NCBI RefSeq assembly: GCF_010560025.1
Contig: NZ_SAIY01000007.1
Coordinates: forward strand, 241,598 to 305,597
Direction: 5' to 3'
Source of the DNA: Verrucosispora sioxanthis
Lineage (GTDB): Bacteria > Actinomycetota > Actinomycetes > Mycobacteriales > Micromonosporaceae
DNA length: 64,000 nucleotides
In this document: piece by piece, positions 8,120 to 16,424 of the stretch
Numbering within the stretch: the stretch's first letter is position 1
Layout: every line of letters starts with the position of its first letter
Position numbers and translations under genes: made by a program
Notes under the pieces: model-generated
Seen by the model: the letters and a program-made list of their open reading frames with translations, nothing else
Told to the model about the DNA's origin: nothing
Database searches by the model: none

Positions 8120-8653
8120 ATGACCCTGGAACGTCCCATCGCTCCGGACCCGTACGAGCTGCTGCCGACCGTCGCCTCCTTCACGCTGACAAGTGACGAT
8201 GTGCAGAACGGTGAGCCGATGGACGCGGCTCACGCGCACGGCAGCACCGGTGGCGACAATGTCTCGCCGCAGCTGGCCTGGTCGGGCTTCCCGGCCGAGA
8301 CCAAGGGTTTCGTGGTGACCTGTTTCGACCCGGACGCGCCGACCGGCAGCGGCTTCTGGCACTGGGTGCTGGTGAACCTGCCGGCCGACGTGACGGAACT
8401 GCCGCGCGGCGCGGCCGAGAAGGATCTGAAGGGCGCGTTCACCGTACGCAACGACTACGGGGAGCACGGTTTCGGCGGTGCCGCGCCGCCGCCCGGTGAC
8501 CGTCCGCACCGGTACGTCTTCGCGGTGCACGCCCTCGACGTCGAACGCCTCGACGTCACCCCGGAGGCGACCCCCGCCTACGTCGGCTTCAACCTCGCCT
8601 TCCACACCCTGGCCCGAGCCACCATCCGCCCCACCTACCAGATCCCCGGCTGA
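8120..8653 (+). CDS. PEBP family protein (YbhB/YbcL, Raf-kinase-inhibitor-like)
   Basis: 177 residues. The phosphatidylethanolamine-binding protein fold is recognised by GDNVSPQLAWSGFP, the ligand-site block CFDPDAPTGSGFWHWVLVNLP, and RPHRYVFAVHALD near the C-terminus. Bacterial members are cytoplasmic or secreted small-anion-binding proteins of poorly defined role; no signal peptide is visible here. The ATG at 8120 has GGAAGGA nine bases upstream. The GTG at 8114 is only three bases from it and therefore less likely. Confidence 0.88.
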   Translation: MTLERPIAPDPYELLPTVASFTLTSDDVQNGEPMDAAHAHGSTGGDNVSPQLAWSGFPAETKGFVVTCFDPDAPTGSGFWHWVLVNLPADVTELPRGAAEKDLKGAFTVRNDYGEHGFGGAAPPPGDRPHRYVFAVHALDVERLDVTPEATPAYVGFNLAFHTLARATIRPTYQIPG

Positions 8654-8671
8654 CCCGACCCAGCCTCGGTC

Positions 8672-8726
8672 GATCATGAGTTTGGCGGCGACCTCGATTT
8701 TTGAGAGTGCCGCCAACCTCATGATC
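8672..8726. terminator. Long intergenic inverted repeat (GATCATGAG type)
   Basis: Two 18-bp arms (8672-8689 and 8709-8726) are complementary with one mismatch and begin GATCATGAG. They lie between the convergent PEBP and methyltransferase genes. A second hairpin of similar design occurs at 16358-16414. They could act as bidirectional terminators or belong to a dispersed repeat family. Confidence 0.7.
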
Positions 8727-8757
8727 AACGGGACGGGGTCGGTCCCGGGGAGCTTGG

Positions 8758-9468
8758 TTAGGCGGGGGTGCGGGCTACGGCGAAGACGGATTGGCCGAAG
8801 GGGGGACGGACGAGCTGCTCGGCGGCCTTGGTGGCGGGGAGGACCAGGGTGTCGTAGACCTTCACCATCGGGCCCTCCTTCGGCATCAGGCGGAAGACCT
8901 TGGTGGCCATGAAGTAGCCGATCAGGCCGAGCGCGTTCGCGTAGTGGATCTTCTCCACCCGCAGGCCCGCCTCGGTCATCGCGTTGGCCAGAGTCTTCTT
9001 CGTGTACCGCCGGACGTGGCCGGTGGCGATGTCCGCCGGGCTCATCGCGAACTGGAACGCCGGCACGATGATGACCACCGCGCCACCGGGCCGGACCAGT
9101 TGGCCCATGCTGCGCAGCGCGCCGACGTGGTCCTCGATGTGCTCAAGCACGTTGTAGGAGACCGCGGCGCTGTAGTCGCCCCGCTCGGGATTGGGTAGCA
9201 GCATCTGGCGAACCTCGATCGAGGGTCGGTCCGCGAGGCGCTCCTTGAGGGCGACCAGGCGGTCCGGGTCGGCCTCGGTGGCGGTGAAGCGGGGGAAGTT
9301 CTCGCTCCACTCCAGGGCGTAGTCGCCGAGGCCGCTACCGATCTCGATGGGGTTGTCGCCCAGGTAGGGCACGGCCAGCTCGACGAACCAGCGCCGGTGG
9401 TTGACCGCCGTGGCGAGGCCCTCCAGGACCTCGGACTGCACGCGCTGATCCCCAGTGATTTCTGCCAT
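8758..9468 (-). CDS. Class I SAM-dependent methyltransferase
   Basis: 236 residues. Rossmann-fold methyltransferase motifs are present: motif I IEIGSGLGDYALEW, acidic loop ATEADPDRL, and motif IV region SYNVLEHIEDHVGALRSM with the LEHI sequence common in UbiE/BioC-like enzymes. The C-terminus carries a short hydrophobic segment (ALGLIGYFMATKVF). The substrate cannot be inferred; the divergent neighbour is a polytopic membrane protein of glycosyltransferase type, so a cell-envelope or glycan role is possible. The ATG at 9468 has GAGGAA seven bases upstream and was preferred over a start at 9483. Confidence 0.8.
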   Translation of the reverse strand: MAEITGDQRVQSEVLEGLATAVNHRRWFVELAVPYLGDNPIEIGSGLGDYALEWSENFPRFTATEADPDRLVALKERLADRPSIEVRQMLLPNPERGDYSAAVSYNVLEHIEDHVGALRSMGQLVRPGGAVVIIVPAFQFAMSPADIATGHVRRYTKKTLANAMTEAGLRVEKIHYANALGLIGYFMATKVFRLMPKEGPMVKVYDTLVLPATKAAEQLVRPPFGQSVFAVARTPA

Positions 9469-9678
9469 GCGTCGATTCCTCACGATACGACTCGACCCGC
9501 GCCGGGACCGACTGAGTGAACCATCCGCTCGGACGGCGGGAATATCGGGGCCCGCGGTGGCCGATTAACGGTAGGGGTGGCTGCACGATCGGTGGTGGCC
9601 AGCGAACCTTGCCGATACTACGCCAGCGCCCTGAAGCCTGCACGCTGGCCACTTAGGCCGACTACGCTCTGAATTGTT

Positions 9679-11505
9679 ATGACTACTCCCGATTCGGAGC
9701 GACGGGTGCCGCAGTCCGAGGCGGGAAGGGCGGTGCGCCGGCCGGAAGGACCGAGTGGCGGGGCGGGCTCGGGACGGTGGAGGGATGCCGCGGCGTTGGC
9801 GAGCTTCGCGGTGCTCGGCTTCTGGGTCACCGCACGGATGTGGCTGAATCCGCACGACGGCATTCGCGACAACCCAACCGATATGGAGCAATTCGAGTGG
9901 ATGTTGGCGCACGGTGCCCGGGTCGTCACGGAATTCGCCTACCCATTCTCGTCTGACCGGATGAATGTGCCGGAATCGGTCAATCTGATGGCGAATACGT
10001 CAGTTCTGTCCGTTTCGTTGCCCATGACGCCGATAACCCTGCTGTTCGGCACCCGAACCGCGTTCCTGGTGTTCCTCACCCTCGGCCTGATCGCCACGGC
10101 CGCCGCCTGGTACTTCCTGCTCTCCCGCGTGGTGCTGCCCGGCGCACGCGGGCCGGCCTGGCTGGGTGCCACGTTCTGCGCGTACGCACCGGCCATGCTC
10201 TCCCACGCCAACGCGCATCCGAACATCGTGTCGCAGTACGTGGTACCGCTGATCATCTGGCGTACCCTGCGGCTCGGTGACTCCGGACGCTGGTTGCGTA
10301 ACGGCCTGCTCCTGGCCCTGGTGATCGTCTGGCAGGCGTTCCTGAACCTGGAGATCCTGCTGATGACCGCGATCGGCCTCGCCGTGGTGGTCGTGGCGAT
10401 GGTGATCGGCCGATCCGAGCTGCGGACCCGGGTCCGTCCGTTCGCCGCGGGCCTCGGGGTGGCCGCCGTCGTCTCCGCCGCGCTGCTGGCCTACCCGCTG
10501 TACGTGCAGTTCTTCGGTCCCGGCGCCTACCACGGGCTGCCCTGGGTGATCCGGGGCTACTCCACGGACCTGGCCTCGTTCTTCGCCTACTCCCGCGAGT
10601 CGCTGGCCGGTGACGCCCGCAGCGCCGCCGGACTGGCCAAGAACCCCACCGAGGAGAATGCCTTCTTCGGTTGGCCGCTGGTGATCCTCGTGACGGCACT
10701 CGTGTGGTTGCTGCGGCGCAACGTCGTCGTGATCGGCCTGGCCGCGCTCGGGCTGCTCTTCGCGGTGCTGTCGCTCGGCCGGGAGATCCGCTTCGACCGG
10801 CGCGGAACCGGCGTACCCGGGCCGTGGGCGCTGCTGGAGGAACTGCCGGTGCTGCACTCGGTGGTGCCGACCCGCTGGGCACTGGCCATCACCCCGATCG
10901 TCGGACTGATCCTGGCGTACGGCGCTGAGCGGGTCCGGGACCTGGCGTCCCGGCACCCGGACCGTCGGTCGCAGGTCCGGCTCGCCACGGTGACCGGGCT
11001 GGCGATGGCGTTGGTGCCGGTGCTGCCCACTCCGCTGCCGACGAAACGGCTCGAACCGGTCCCCGAGTTCGTCACCTCCGGTGCCTGGCGTCCCTACCTG
11101 GCCGGCGGGCGCAGCGTGGTGACGTTGCCGTTGCCCGACACCGAGTACGCCGAACCGCTGCGCTGGTCCGCCCGTACCCGGCAGGAGATGCCGATCGCCC
11201 GTGGCTACTTCCTCGGCCCGGACACCCGACCCGGCCGCAACCGGGTCGCCCTGTTCTCCGCACCTCCGCGCCCCACCAGCAGCTTCTTCGACACCATCCG
11301 ACGCACCGGCGAGGTGCCGCCGATCACCGAGCGGACGCGTCGGGAGGCGGTGGAGGACCTGCGGTACTGGCGGGCCGGGGTGGTGATCCTCGGGCCGCAC
11401 GAGCACGCCGACGCGCTGCGTACCGGGATGACCGAGCTGACCGGCATCGGGCCTGAGCACACCGGCGGCGTCTGGATCTGGGACGTGCGCCCGCTGAGGG
11501 GGTGA
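9679..11505 (+). CDS. Large polytopic membrane protein, GT-C-like
   Basis: 608 residues. After a hydrophilic 35-residue start there is a first helix (AAALASFAVLGFWVTARMWL). It is followed by an extracytoplasmic acidic loop, about ten further hydrophobic helices up to residue 450, and a soluble C-terminal domain. The early acidic loop (DNPTDMEQFEWMLAHGA) and topology resemble bacterial GT-C glycosyltransferases or YfhO-like proteins. I cannot assign a substrate. No Shine-Dalgarno sequence precedes the ATG. TACGCT at 9663-9668 could be a -10 box giving a leaderless or nearly leaderless transcript. Confidence 0.7.
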   Translation: MTTPDSERRVPQSEAGRAVRRPEGPSGGAGSGRWRDAAALASFAVLGFWVTARMWLNPHDGIRDNPTDMEQFEWMLAHGARVVTEFAYPFSSDRMNVPESVNLMANTSVLSVSLPMTPITLLFGTRTAFLVFLTLGLIATAAAWYFLLSRVVLPGARGPAWLGATFCAYAPAMLSHANAHPNIVSQYVVPLIIWRTLRLGDSGRWLRNGLLLALVIVWQAFLNLEILLMTAIGLAVVVVAMVIGRSELRTRVRPFAAGLGVAAVVSAALLAYPLYVQFFGPGAYHGLPWVIRGYSTDLASFFAYSRESLAGDARSAAGLAKNPTEENAFFGWPLVILVTALVWLLRRNVVVIGLAALGLLFAVLSLGREIRFDRRGTGVPGPWALLEELPVLHSVVPTRWALAITPIVGLILAYGAERVRDLASRHPDRRSQVRLATVTGLAMALVPVLPTPLPTKRLEPVPEFVTSGAWRPYLAGGRSVVTLPLPDTEYAEPLRWSARTRQEMPIARGYFLGPDTRPGRNRVALFSAPPRPTSSFFDTIRRTGEVPPITERTRREAVEDLRYWRAGVVILGPHEHADALRTGMTELTGIGPEHTGGVWIWDVRPLRG

Positions 11506-11519
11506 GTGGCGGGACCAGC

Positions 11520-12317
11520 TTAGCTGCGGATGCAGCAGCCCTGGCAGACCTTCGGCTGGGGCAGGGTGAACGCCAGGCAGCAGGTGCGGCGCTGCACGAC
11601 CGGCTCACCGTTCGGCCCGGGCACCAGCTCCACCAGATCGGCCAGATCGAGTGCGTCGAGCAGCGTGTCGATCGCCTCGACCGTGGAACCGGGCACGTTG
11701 TCGGCGGCCCGCAGCAGCCCGTGGGCGATGCCGGAGGCCACCGAGCCGAGCAGGGTACGGGCGCCGATCCGCACCTTGCCCTGGATCGCGGAGACCACGG
11801 GCGACAGGTGCCCGTCCAGGAGGGTGGCGCGCAGTGCGGCGAGCAGTTCCCGCTCGTCGGCCACCACCCGGACCTGGGGGAGCCCCGCGAGCGCCAGCGG
11901 ATCGTTGGGCAGCACCGCGACCGGGATCGACTCGCGTAGTCCCACGGTCACCAGGGCGCGCCGGTCGGCGAAGTGGATCAGTGCTTCGGTGTGGTCGAGC
12001 AACGGCACCCGACGGGCGGTGGCCCAACCGAGCACCACCGGCAGCGCGGCCCAGTAGCTGTACGCCTTCCAGGCGAGCGCGGCGGAGGCGTGTGGGGTGC
12101 CACCCCAGAGCCGGACGGCCGAGTCGAGCAGTTCCGGCAGCCGGGCACCGGTGAGGGTGGTCGCCGGCGCCCAACCGGCCTCGTCGACGACCAACAGGCC
12201 CGGGGCCAGCCCGGGGAGGTCGTCGGTGCCGAACATGGCCCGCAGGGTCGCGGTGACCGGCGCCAGGGGTGCGGTGGCCGGGTCCTGGCGAGGCAGCACC
12301 GCTGTCACCTGATCCAC
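11520..12317 (-). CDS. FhuF-like (2Fe-2S) ferric-siderophore reductase
   Basis: 265 residues. The C-terminus holds the FhuF-type cluster ligands C-C-x10-C-x2-C (Cys246, 247, 258, 261, plus Cys262). The rest is the weakly conserved FhuF/IucA-C-terminal-like domain. Such proteins reduce ferric siderophores in the cytoplasm to release iron. A DmdR/IdeR-type iron box lies 46 bp upstream of the GTG start, supporting iron-repressed expression. No siderophore transporter is adjacent, so the gene acts as a stand-alone member of an iron regulon. Confidence 0.82.
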   Translation of the reverse strand: MDQVTAVLPRQDPATAPLAPVTATLRAMFGTDDLPGLAPGLLVVDEAGWAPATTLTGARLPELLDSAVRLWGGTPHASAALAWKAYSYWAALPVVLGWATARRVPLLDHTEALIHFADRRALVTVGLRESIPVAVLPNDPLALAGLPQVRVVADERELLAALRATLLDGHLSPVVSAIQGKVRIGARTLLGSVASGIAHGLLRAADNVPGSTVEAIDTLLDALDLADLVELVPGPNGEPVVQRRTCCLAFTLPQPKVCQGCCIRS

Positions 12318-12362
12318 CCCCCGTCACCCGAGCCACTCGAACCGAAGCGTCCATGAGCGTAC

Positions 12363-12381
12363 TAAGGCTAGCCTAACCACA
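12363..12381 (-). promoter_or_regulatory. Iron box (DmdR/IdeR/DtxR-type operator)
   Basis: Read on the minus strand the 19-mer contains GGTTAGGCTAGCC, matching the centre of the actinobacterial iron-box consensus TTAGGTTAGCCTAACCTAA at 14 of 19 positions by my alignment. It lies directly upstream of the FhuF-like reductase gene, where an iron-loaded DtxR-family repressor would block transcription. Confidence 0.7.
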
Positions 12382-12592
12382 CTTCTGGGCGCAGGGAAAC
12401 CCGACGGTGGGATCGAGTGGGCGACGCGGGTCACGGGCACCGCTGGGGGCTACGCACGGTGGCGGCATGGAAACTGCGGGCAGTATCGGTAGGAAGCGCA
12501 CATCAGTCAAGGTTCTTGTCGACTAGGTGCCAGATGAGTGTGCGGCCGGCGACTCAACGTGAAACTTGGTACTCCCGGCCACGAGGAAGCTG

Positions 12593-14107
12593 ATGACGAC
12601 CTCACCGCTCGATCGGGCTGCCGACTCCTTCGCCGCCGAACTTGCCCGGCACCGGACGGAACGGGGGCTGTCCAAGAAACAACTCGCCACCCTGATGGGC
12701 TTCGACCCCTCGTACGTCAGTCACGTCGAGGGACGCCGGCACCGCCCCACGGAGGACTTCGCCCGTCGCGCCGAGGCCGTCCTGGAGGCCAGCGGCGCGA
12801 TCTGGCAGCGCTTCCGGGAGTACGACGACCTTCGCCACGCCCGCGGCGAACGTAACCATCGGGAAGCCAGCCTGCCCGGCCAGTGGATGCCGCCCGGCAC
12901 CGGACTGATCGTCGAACGCGAGACGGCGGTCCTCACCCACACCGAGGATGCCTACCGCTGCGTCATCCGCCGTGAGCTGTACAACGCCGGTGTCGAGCCG
13001 GTCACCCGCTACCTGATCCGCGTCGCCGTGGACCGCTACCCGAGCGATCCGGGCCGCTCCAACCGTCACCACCGGGAACACCCGCTCAGCTTCGCCGAAC
13101 TGCAACTGTCCGCCTGCCGCGAGGAGTTCGGCGAGCGGGAGACCATGCACTGGCGCGCCAAGCACGACCGGGACGCGTTCAAGGAGATCTGGCTGCTCTT
13201 CGAGAACGGCGAACGCCGCTTTCCGCTCTACCCCGGTCGCCGCGCCACCATCGAGTACGCGTACACCGTCGGGCAGGACAAGTGGGGGCCGTGGTTCCAG
13301 CGGGCGGTCCGCGTACCGACCCGACATCTCGCCGTACGCCTGGACCTGCCGGTCGCACTGGATCCGCAGGTCTGGGGCGCGGAAACCTCGCTCTCGGCGG
13401 AGGAGGGCCCGCTGCGGACGGCGGTGACCCGTCGCGACGAGGGCGAGCGTGCGATCTTCGACTGGGCGACCGACGAGCCGCCGCTGAATGCCCGGTACCG
13501 GTTGCAGTGGCGGTTCCGGGCCCAACCGGAGCCCGACGCGGACGGCGGGCGCGTCCGACCGTCGGACCGGATGCGCGGGCTCGGCATCGTGCAGCGCGGC
13601 GCCGACCTGCTGCGCCAGCCGGCCCGTCCGTTCGACCTGCCGCGCGAGGAACCGGTCGCCCGGGAGATCGTCGACCGGCTGATCACCGCACTGGCCCGGC
13701 TGGACGAACTGCACCCCTTCACCAAGGGAGTGGGCATCGCCGCCCCGCAGCTCGACCTCGACCGGGCCGCCGCGGTGGTCCGCCCGCCGGACCGCACCGC
13801 CGAGCCGGTGGTGCTGCTCAACCCCCGGGTGGTCGACGCGGCACCACACACCGACGAGCAGTACGAGGGGTGCCTCTCCTTCTTCGACCACCGCGGCCTG
13901 GTGCCACGACCGCTGCGGCTGGACGTCGAACACGCACAGTTCGACGGCGGTCGGATCATCACGTCCTTCGAGTTCGGCATGGCCCGGCTGGTCGCGCACG
14001 AGATCGACCACCTGGAAGGTCGGCTCTACGTCGACCGGATGGCACCCGGGGTGCCGCTGGTGCCGATCGAGGAGTACCGCGAATCCGGCCACCCGTGGCG
14101 CTACTGA
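12593..14107 (+). CDS. XRE-type HTH protein fused to a peptide deformylase domain
   Basis: 504 residues from the ATG at 12593 (GAGGAAG upstream). Residues about 10-70 are a Cro/CI-type HTH (RGLSKKQLATLMGFDPSYVSHVEG). A middle region of about 270 residues resembles the ligand-binding part of actinobacterial XRE regulators. From about residue 330 the protein is a peptide deformylase with all three catalytic motifs: GVGIAAPQL (GxGxAAxQ), EGCLSF (EGCLS) and HEIDHLEG (HExxH metal site). Deformylases remove N-formyl groups from nascent proteins in a metal-dependent reaction. Fusion to a DNA-binding regulator implies either a moonlighting sensor or a specialised enzyme. It is not the housekeeping deformylase, which is a single domain of about 180 residues. 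Confidence 0.85.
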   Translation: MTTSPLDRAADSFAAELARHRTERGLSKKQLATLMGFDPSYVSHVEGRRHRPTEDFARRAEAVLEASGAIWQRFREYDDLRHARGERNHREASLPGQWMPPGTGLIVERETAVLTHTEDAYRCVIRRELYNAGVEPVTRYLIRVAVDRYPSDPGRSNRHHREHPLSFAELQLSACREEFGERETMHWRAKHDRDAFKEIWLLFENGERRFPLYPGRRATIEYAYTVGQDKWGPWFQRAVRVPTRHLAVRLDLPVALDPQVWGAETSLSAEEGPLRTAVTRRDEGERAIFDWATDEPPLNARYRLQWRFRAQPEPDADGGRVRPSDRMRGLGIVQRGADLLRQPARPFDLPREEPVAREIVDRLITALARLDELHPFTKGVGIAAPQLDLDRAAAVVRPPDRTAEPVVLLNPRVVDAAPHTDEQYEGCLSFFDHRGLVPRPLRLDVEHAQFDGGRIITSFEFGMARLVAHEIDHLEGRLYVDRMAPGVPLVPIEEYRESGHPWRY

Positions 14108-14230
14108 ACCCGGCGGGACGGCCCCGCTGACCCGTCTCAGGGGGGCGCGACCCCGCCCGCCCGGGTGGGAACGACGGCCGGACGGGCGAGGTGGCGCGGG
14201 GCGGTGCCGGTCCGCCCGATCGGGGGGACC

Positions 14231-14266
14231 GGGGCGCGTGCCCCAGGGGGCAGGGGCACGCGCCCC
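14231..14266. terminator. Strong GC-rich bidirectional terminator hairpin
   Basis: Two perfectly complementary 14-bp arms (GGGGCGCGTGCCCC at 14231-14244 and its partner at 14253-14266) with an 8-base loop. They lie between the stops of the convergent HTH-deformylase and flavohemoprotein genes. Confidence 0.85.
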
Positions 14267-14286
14267 GGCTCGGGGGGAGCAAAGTT

Positions 14287-15408
14287 CTAGAGGTTGCCGA
14301 ACGTGTCGTACCGGGTCCGCTGCGGCGGTACGTCGTCGGCGGCGAGCACCCGGAGCGTGGCACGCACCATCGGCGCCGAACCGGAGACGAAGCAGTCGTG
14401 CGTCGTCCACGGCCCGTACCGGGCCACCACGTCGGAGATCTCGCCCTGCTCGCCGTCGAAGTCCGGATCGCCGCTGCACGCCGGAGTCACCGAGAGCCAC
14501 GGATGGGCCGCGACCAGATCCCGCAACCGGTCCAGACCGTACAGGTCCGTCTCGGTCCGGGCGCCGTAGAAGACGTGCACCCAGCGGGCCCGGTTGTAAC
14601 CGGCCAACTCCTCCACCAGCGCCTTGATCGGAGCCAGTCCGACGCCACCGGCGACGCAGAGGATGTCCCGCTCGGACGAGCGGTCGACAGTCATCGATCC
14701 CATCGGCGCGGCCAACCGCAGCAGATCGCCCGGCCTGGTACGACGGACCAACGCGCCGGAGACCCAACCGGCGGCGTCGGCCGGCGTTCGGACGTGGAAC
14801 TCCAGCACGTTGTCGTCGTTCGGTGCGTTGGCGATCGAGTACGTCCGCCACACCCGGGGGTGATGGCGGGGCACCTCCACGCTGACGTACTGACCCGCCT
14901 TCCAGGACAGCGGATGCTGTAGCGCCCGGCAGGTGAGGATGGCGGTGTCCGGGCCGTACCGCTCGTGGGTCAGCACCTCGGCGTGCCAGAACGGTGGGTC
15001 GTCGTCCGCCGCCGCCCCGGCGAGCATCTTCTCGGTGATCGCCGCGTACGCGTCCCGCCACGCCTGGTCGTACTCCAGGTTCCAGCCGTCACCGGCGACG
15101 CTGCGCAACGCGTCCAGCAGCGCCACGCCCATCGTGTCGTAGTGGGCCGCCTCGACGTGGTACTTGCGGTGGTCCCGGCCGAGCGCACGGAGGAACTCGT
15201 CGAAGCCCTCCGGGTCGTCCACCGTGTGGATCGCCGCGATGATCGCTTCGAGCAGTCGGTCGCCCTGGCCGGTCATCTGGACCGGGAAGAGCTTGCGCAG
15301 CTCCGGGTCGAGGAGGAAGAGCCGGGCGTAGAAGTGACCGCTCAGCCGGACCCGGTCCTCCTCGACCAGGGTCCAGCTCTCCTTCAGCAGCCGCGCGAAG
15401 TTGTCCAC
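14287..15408 (-). CDS. Flavohemoprotein-type globin-reductase
   Basis: 373 residues from the GTG at 15408, which has AGAAGGAG eight bases upstream. Residues 1-135 are a globin domain (FYARLFLLDPELRKLFP, haem-binding region GRDHRKYHV). From about 150 there is an FAD-binding reductase domain with RTYSIANAP and an NAD-binding domain with CVAGGVGLAPIKALVEEL. It ends in a ferredoxin-reductase-like tail. The family oxidises nitric oxide to nitrate (NO dioxygenase) in the cytoplasm, or reduces oxygen. The same domain order occurs in actinobacterial two-domain flavohemoproteins, some of which prefer other substrates. An in-frame ATG further upstream (15531) would add a long non-homologous extension. 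Confidence 0.88.
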   Translation of the reverse strand: MDNFARLLKESWTLVEEDRVRLSGHFYARLFLLDPELRKLFPVQMTGQGDRLLEAIIAAIHTVDDPEGFDEFLRALGRDHRKYHVEAAHYDTMGVALLDALRSVAGDGWNLEYDQAWRDAYAAITEKMLAGAAADDDPPFWHAEVLTHERYGPDTAILTCRALQHPLSWKAGQYVSVEVPRHHPRVWRTYSIANAPNDDNVLEFHVRTPADAAGWVSGALVRRTRPGDLLRLAAPMGSMTVDRSSERDILCVAGGVGLAPIKALVEELAGYNRARWVHVFYGARTETDLYGLDRLRDLVAAHPWLSVTPACSGDPDFDGEQGEISDVVARYGPWTTHDCFVSGSAPMVRATLRVLAADDVPPQRTRYDTFGNL

Positions 15409-15563
15409 CGGGGGCGCTCCTTCTTCTGACGGCGGATCGGGCCCAGACAGAATCTCCACGGAGCGTGTATGAAGGTCGCACAGAATGTGCGATCGCATCA
15501 TGAGGGTTGCTCGCCGGAGGGCGGGTGTCACCAGGAGCGTCGGCGGTCGGGCAGAGTGGACCG

Positions 15564-16334
15564 GTGACCGTTGAGCTCACCCGCCCGGTGTCCCGCCGGC
15601 TGCTCGGCACCGAGACGCTGCTGGTGCTCGGCCTCTCGCTCGGCCAGTCGGCCGTGTACGCCGCCGTGTCGATCATCGCGAAGTTGACCGCGGAAGGTGG
15701 CCTGTCGCGACAGACCGCCGCGCTGAACACCTCCGCGTCGGCCCGGCCCTATCTCGATCTGGCGTACCAACTGCTCGGCATCGTCTTCGCGTTGCTGCCG
15801 GTGCTGCTCGCCGTACACCTGCTGGCGCGGGATCCCGGCGACCCGGCGCGGATCCTCGGCCTGGACGCCGGACGGCCCGGGTCCGACCTGGCCCGGGGCG
15901 CCGGGCTGGCGGCGCTGATCGGGCTTCCCGGCCTGGCGCTGTTCTGGGCGGCGGCCCAGCTCGGCATCAACGCCACCCTGGTGCCGGCCGCCCTGCCCGA
16001 CCTGTGGTGGACGGTGCCGGTGCTGATCCTCGCCGCGTTCCAGAACAGCATCCTGGAGGAGGTGATCGTGGTCGGCTACCTGATGACCCGACTGCGCCAG
16101 CTCCAGTGGCGGGTCGGCGCGATCATCGCCACGAGTGCGCTGCTGCGCGCCTCGTACCACCTCTACCAGGGCTTCGGGGCATTCATCGGCAACGCGGTGA
16201 TGGGAGTGGTGTTCAGCCTCTTCTACCTGCATACCCGTCGGGTCATGCCACTGATCGTGGCCCATGCCCTGCTGGACATCGTCGCCTTCCTCGGCTACGC
16301 CCTGCTCCCTCGCGACTGGTTCACCTGGCTCTGA
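15564..16334 (+). CDS. CPBP-family intramembrane glutamic protease
   Basis: 256 residues with about seven to eight membrane helices. The CPBP (Abi/Rce1-like) signature is complete: LEEVIVVGYLMTRLRQ with the paired glutamates, ASYHLYQG with the second-motif His, and VAHALLD with the third-motif His. The family includes the type II CAAX protease Rce1 and bacteriocin self-immunity proteins; the substrate here is unknown. The GTG at 15564 is the likely start. The gene is divergent from the flavohemoprotein gene. Confidence 0.85.
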   Translation: MTVELTRPVSRRLLGTETLLVLGLSLGQSAVYAAVSIIAKLTAEGGLSRQTAALNTSASARPYLDLAYQLLGIVFALLPVLLAVHLLARDPGDPARILGLDAGRPGSDLARGAGLAALIGLPGLALFWAAAQLGINATLVPAALPDLWWTVPVLILAAFQNSILEEVIVVGYLMTRLRQLQWRVGAIIATSALLRASYHLYQGFGAFIGNAVMGVVFSLFYLHTRRVMPLIVAHALLDIVAFLGYALLPRDWFTWL

Positions 16335-16357
16335 CCAGCCGCCCTTCCTGTCGTAGG

Positions 16358-16414
16358 TGATCAAGAGGTTCGCACCTGCCCGGTCGGCGCGTCATGACGC
16401 GAACCTCTTGGTCA
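16358..16414. terminator. Long intergenic inverted repeat (TGATCAAGAGG type)
   Basis: Two 16-bp arms (16358-16373 and 16399-16414), complementary with one mismatch, begin TGATCAAGAGG. They fill the short gap between the convergent CPBP and EcsC-like genes. The design matches the hairpin at 8672-8726. Confidence 0.7.
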
Positions 16415-16424
16415 ACCGCCTTCG

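Noticed and set aside
10000..11460. An open minus-strand frame of about 486 codons opposite the membrane protein gene.
   Set aside because: The plus-strand gene has clear membrane helices and sensible ends. The antisense frame is polar low complexity.
12602..15061. A very long open frame on the minus strand (about 819 codons) across the HTH-deformylase gene.
   Set aside because: It is the antisense of a strongly supported gene, has Arg/Gly-rich low-complexity composition, no domain and no ribosome site. Long antisense frames are expected in high-GC DNA.
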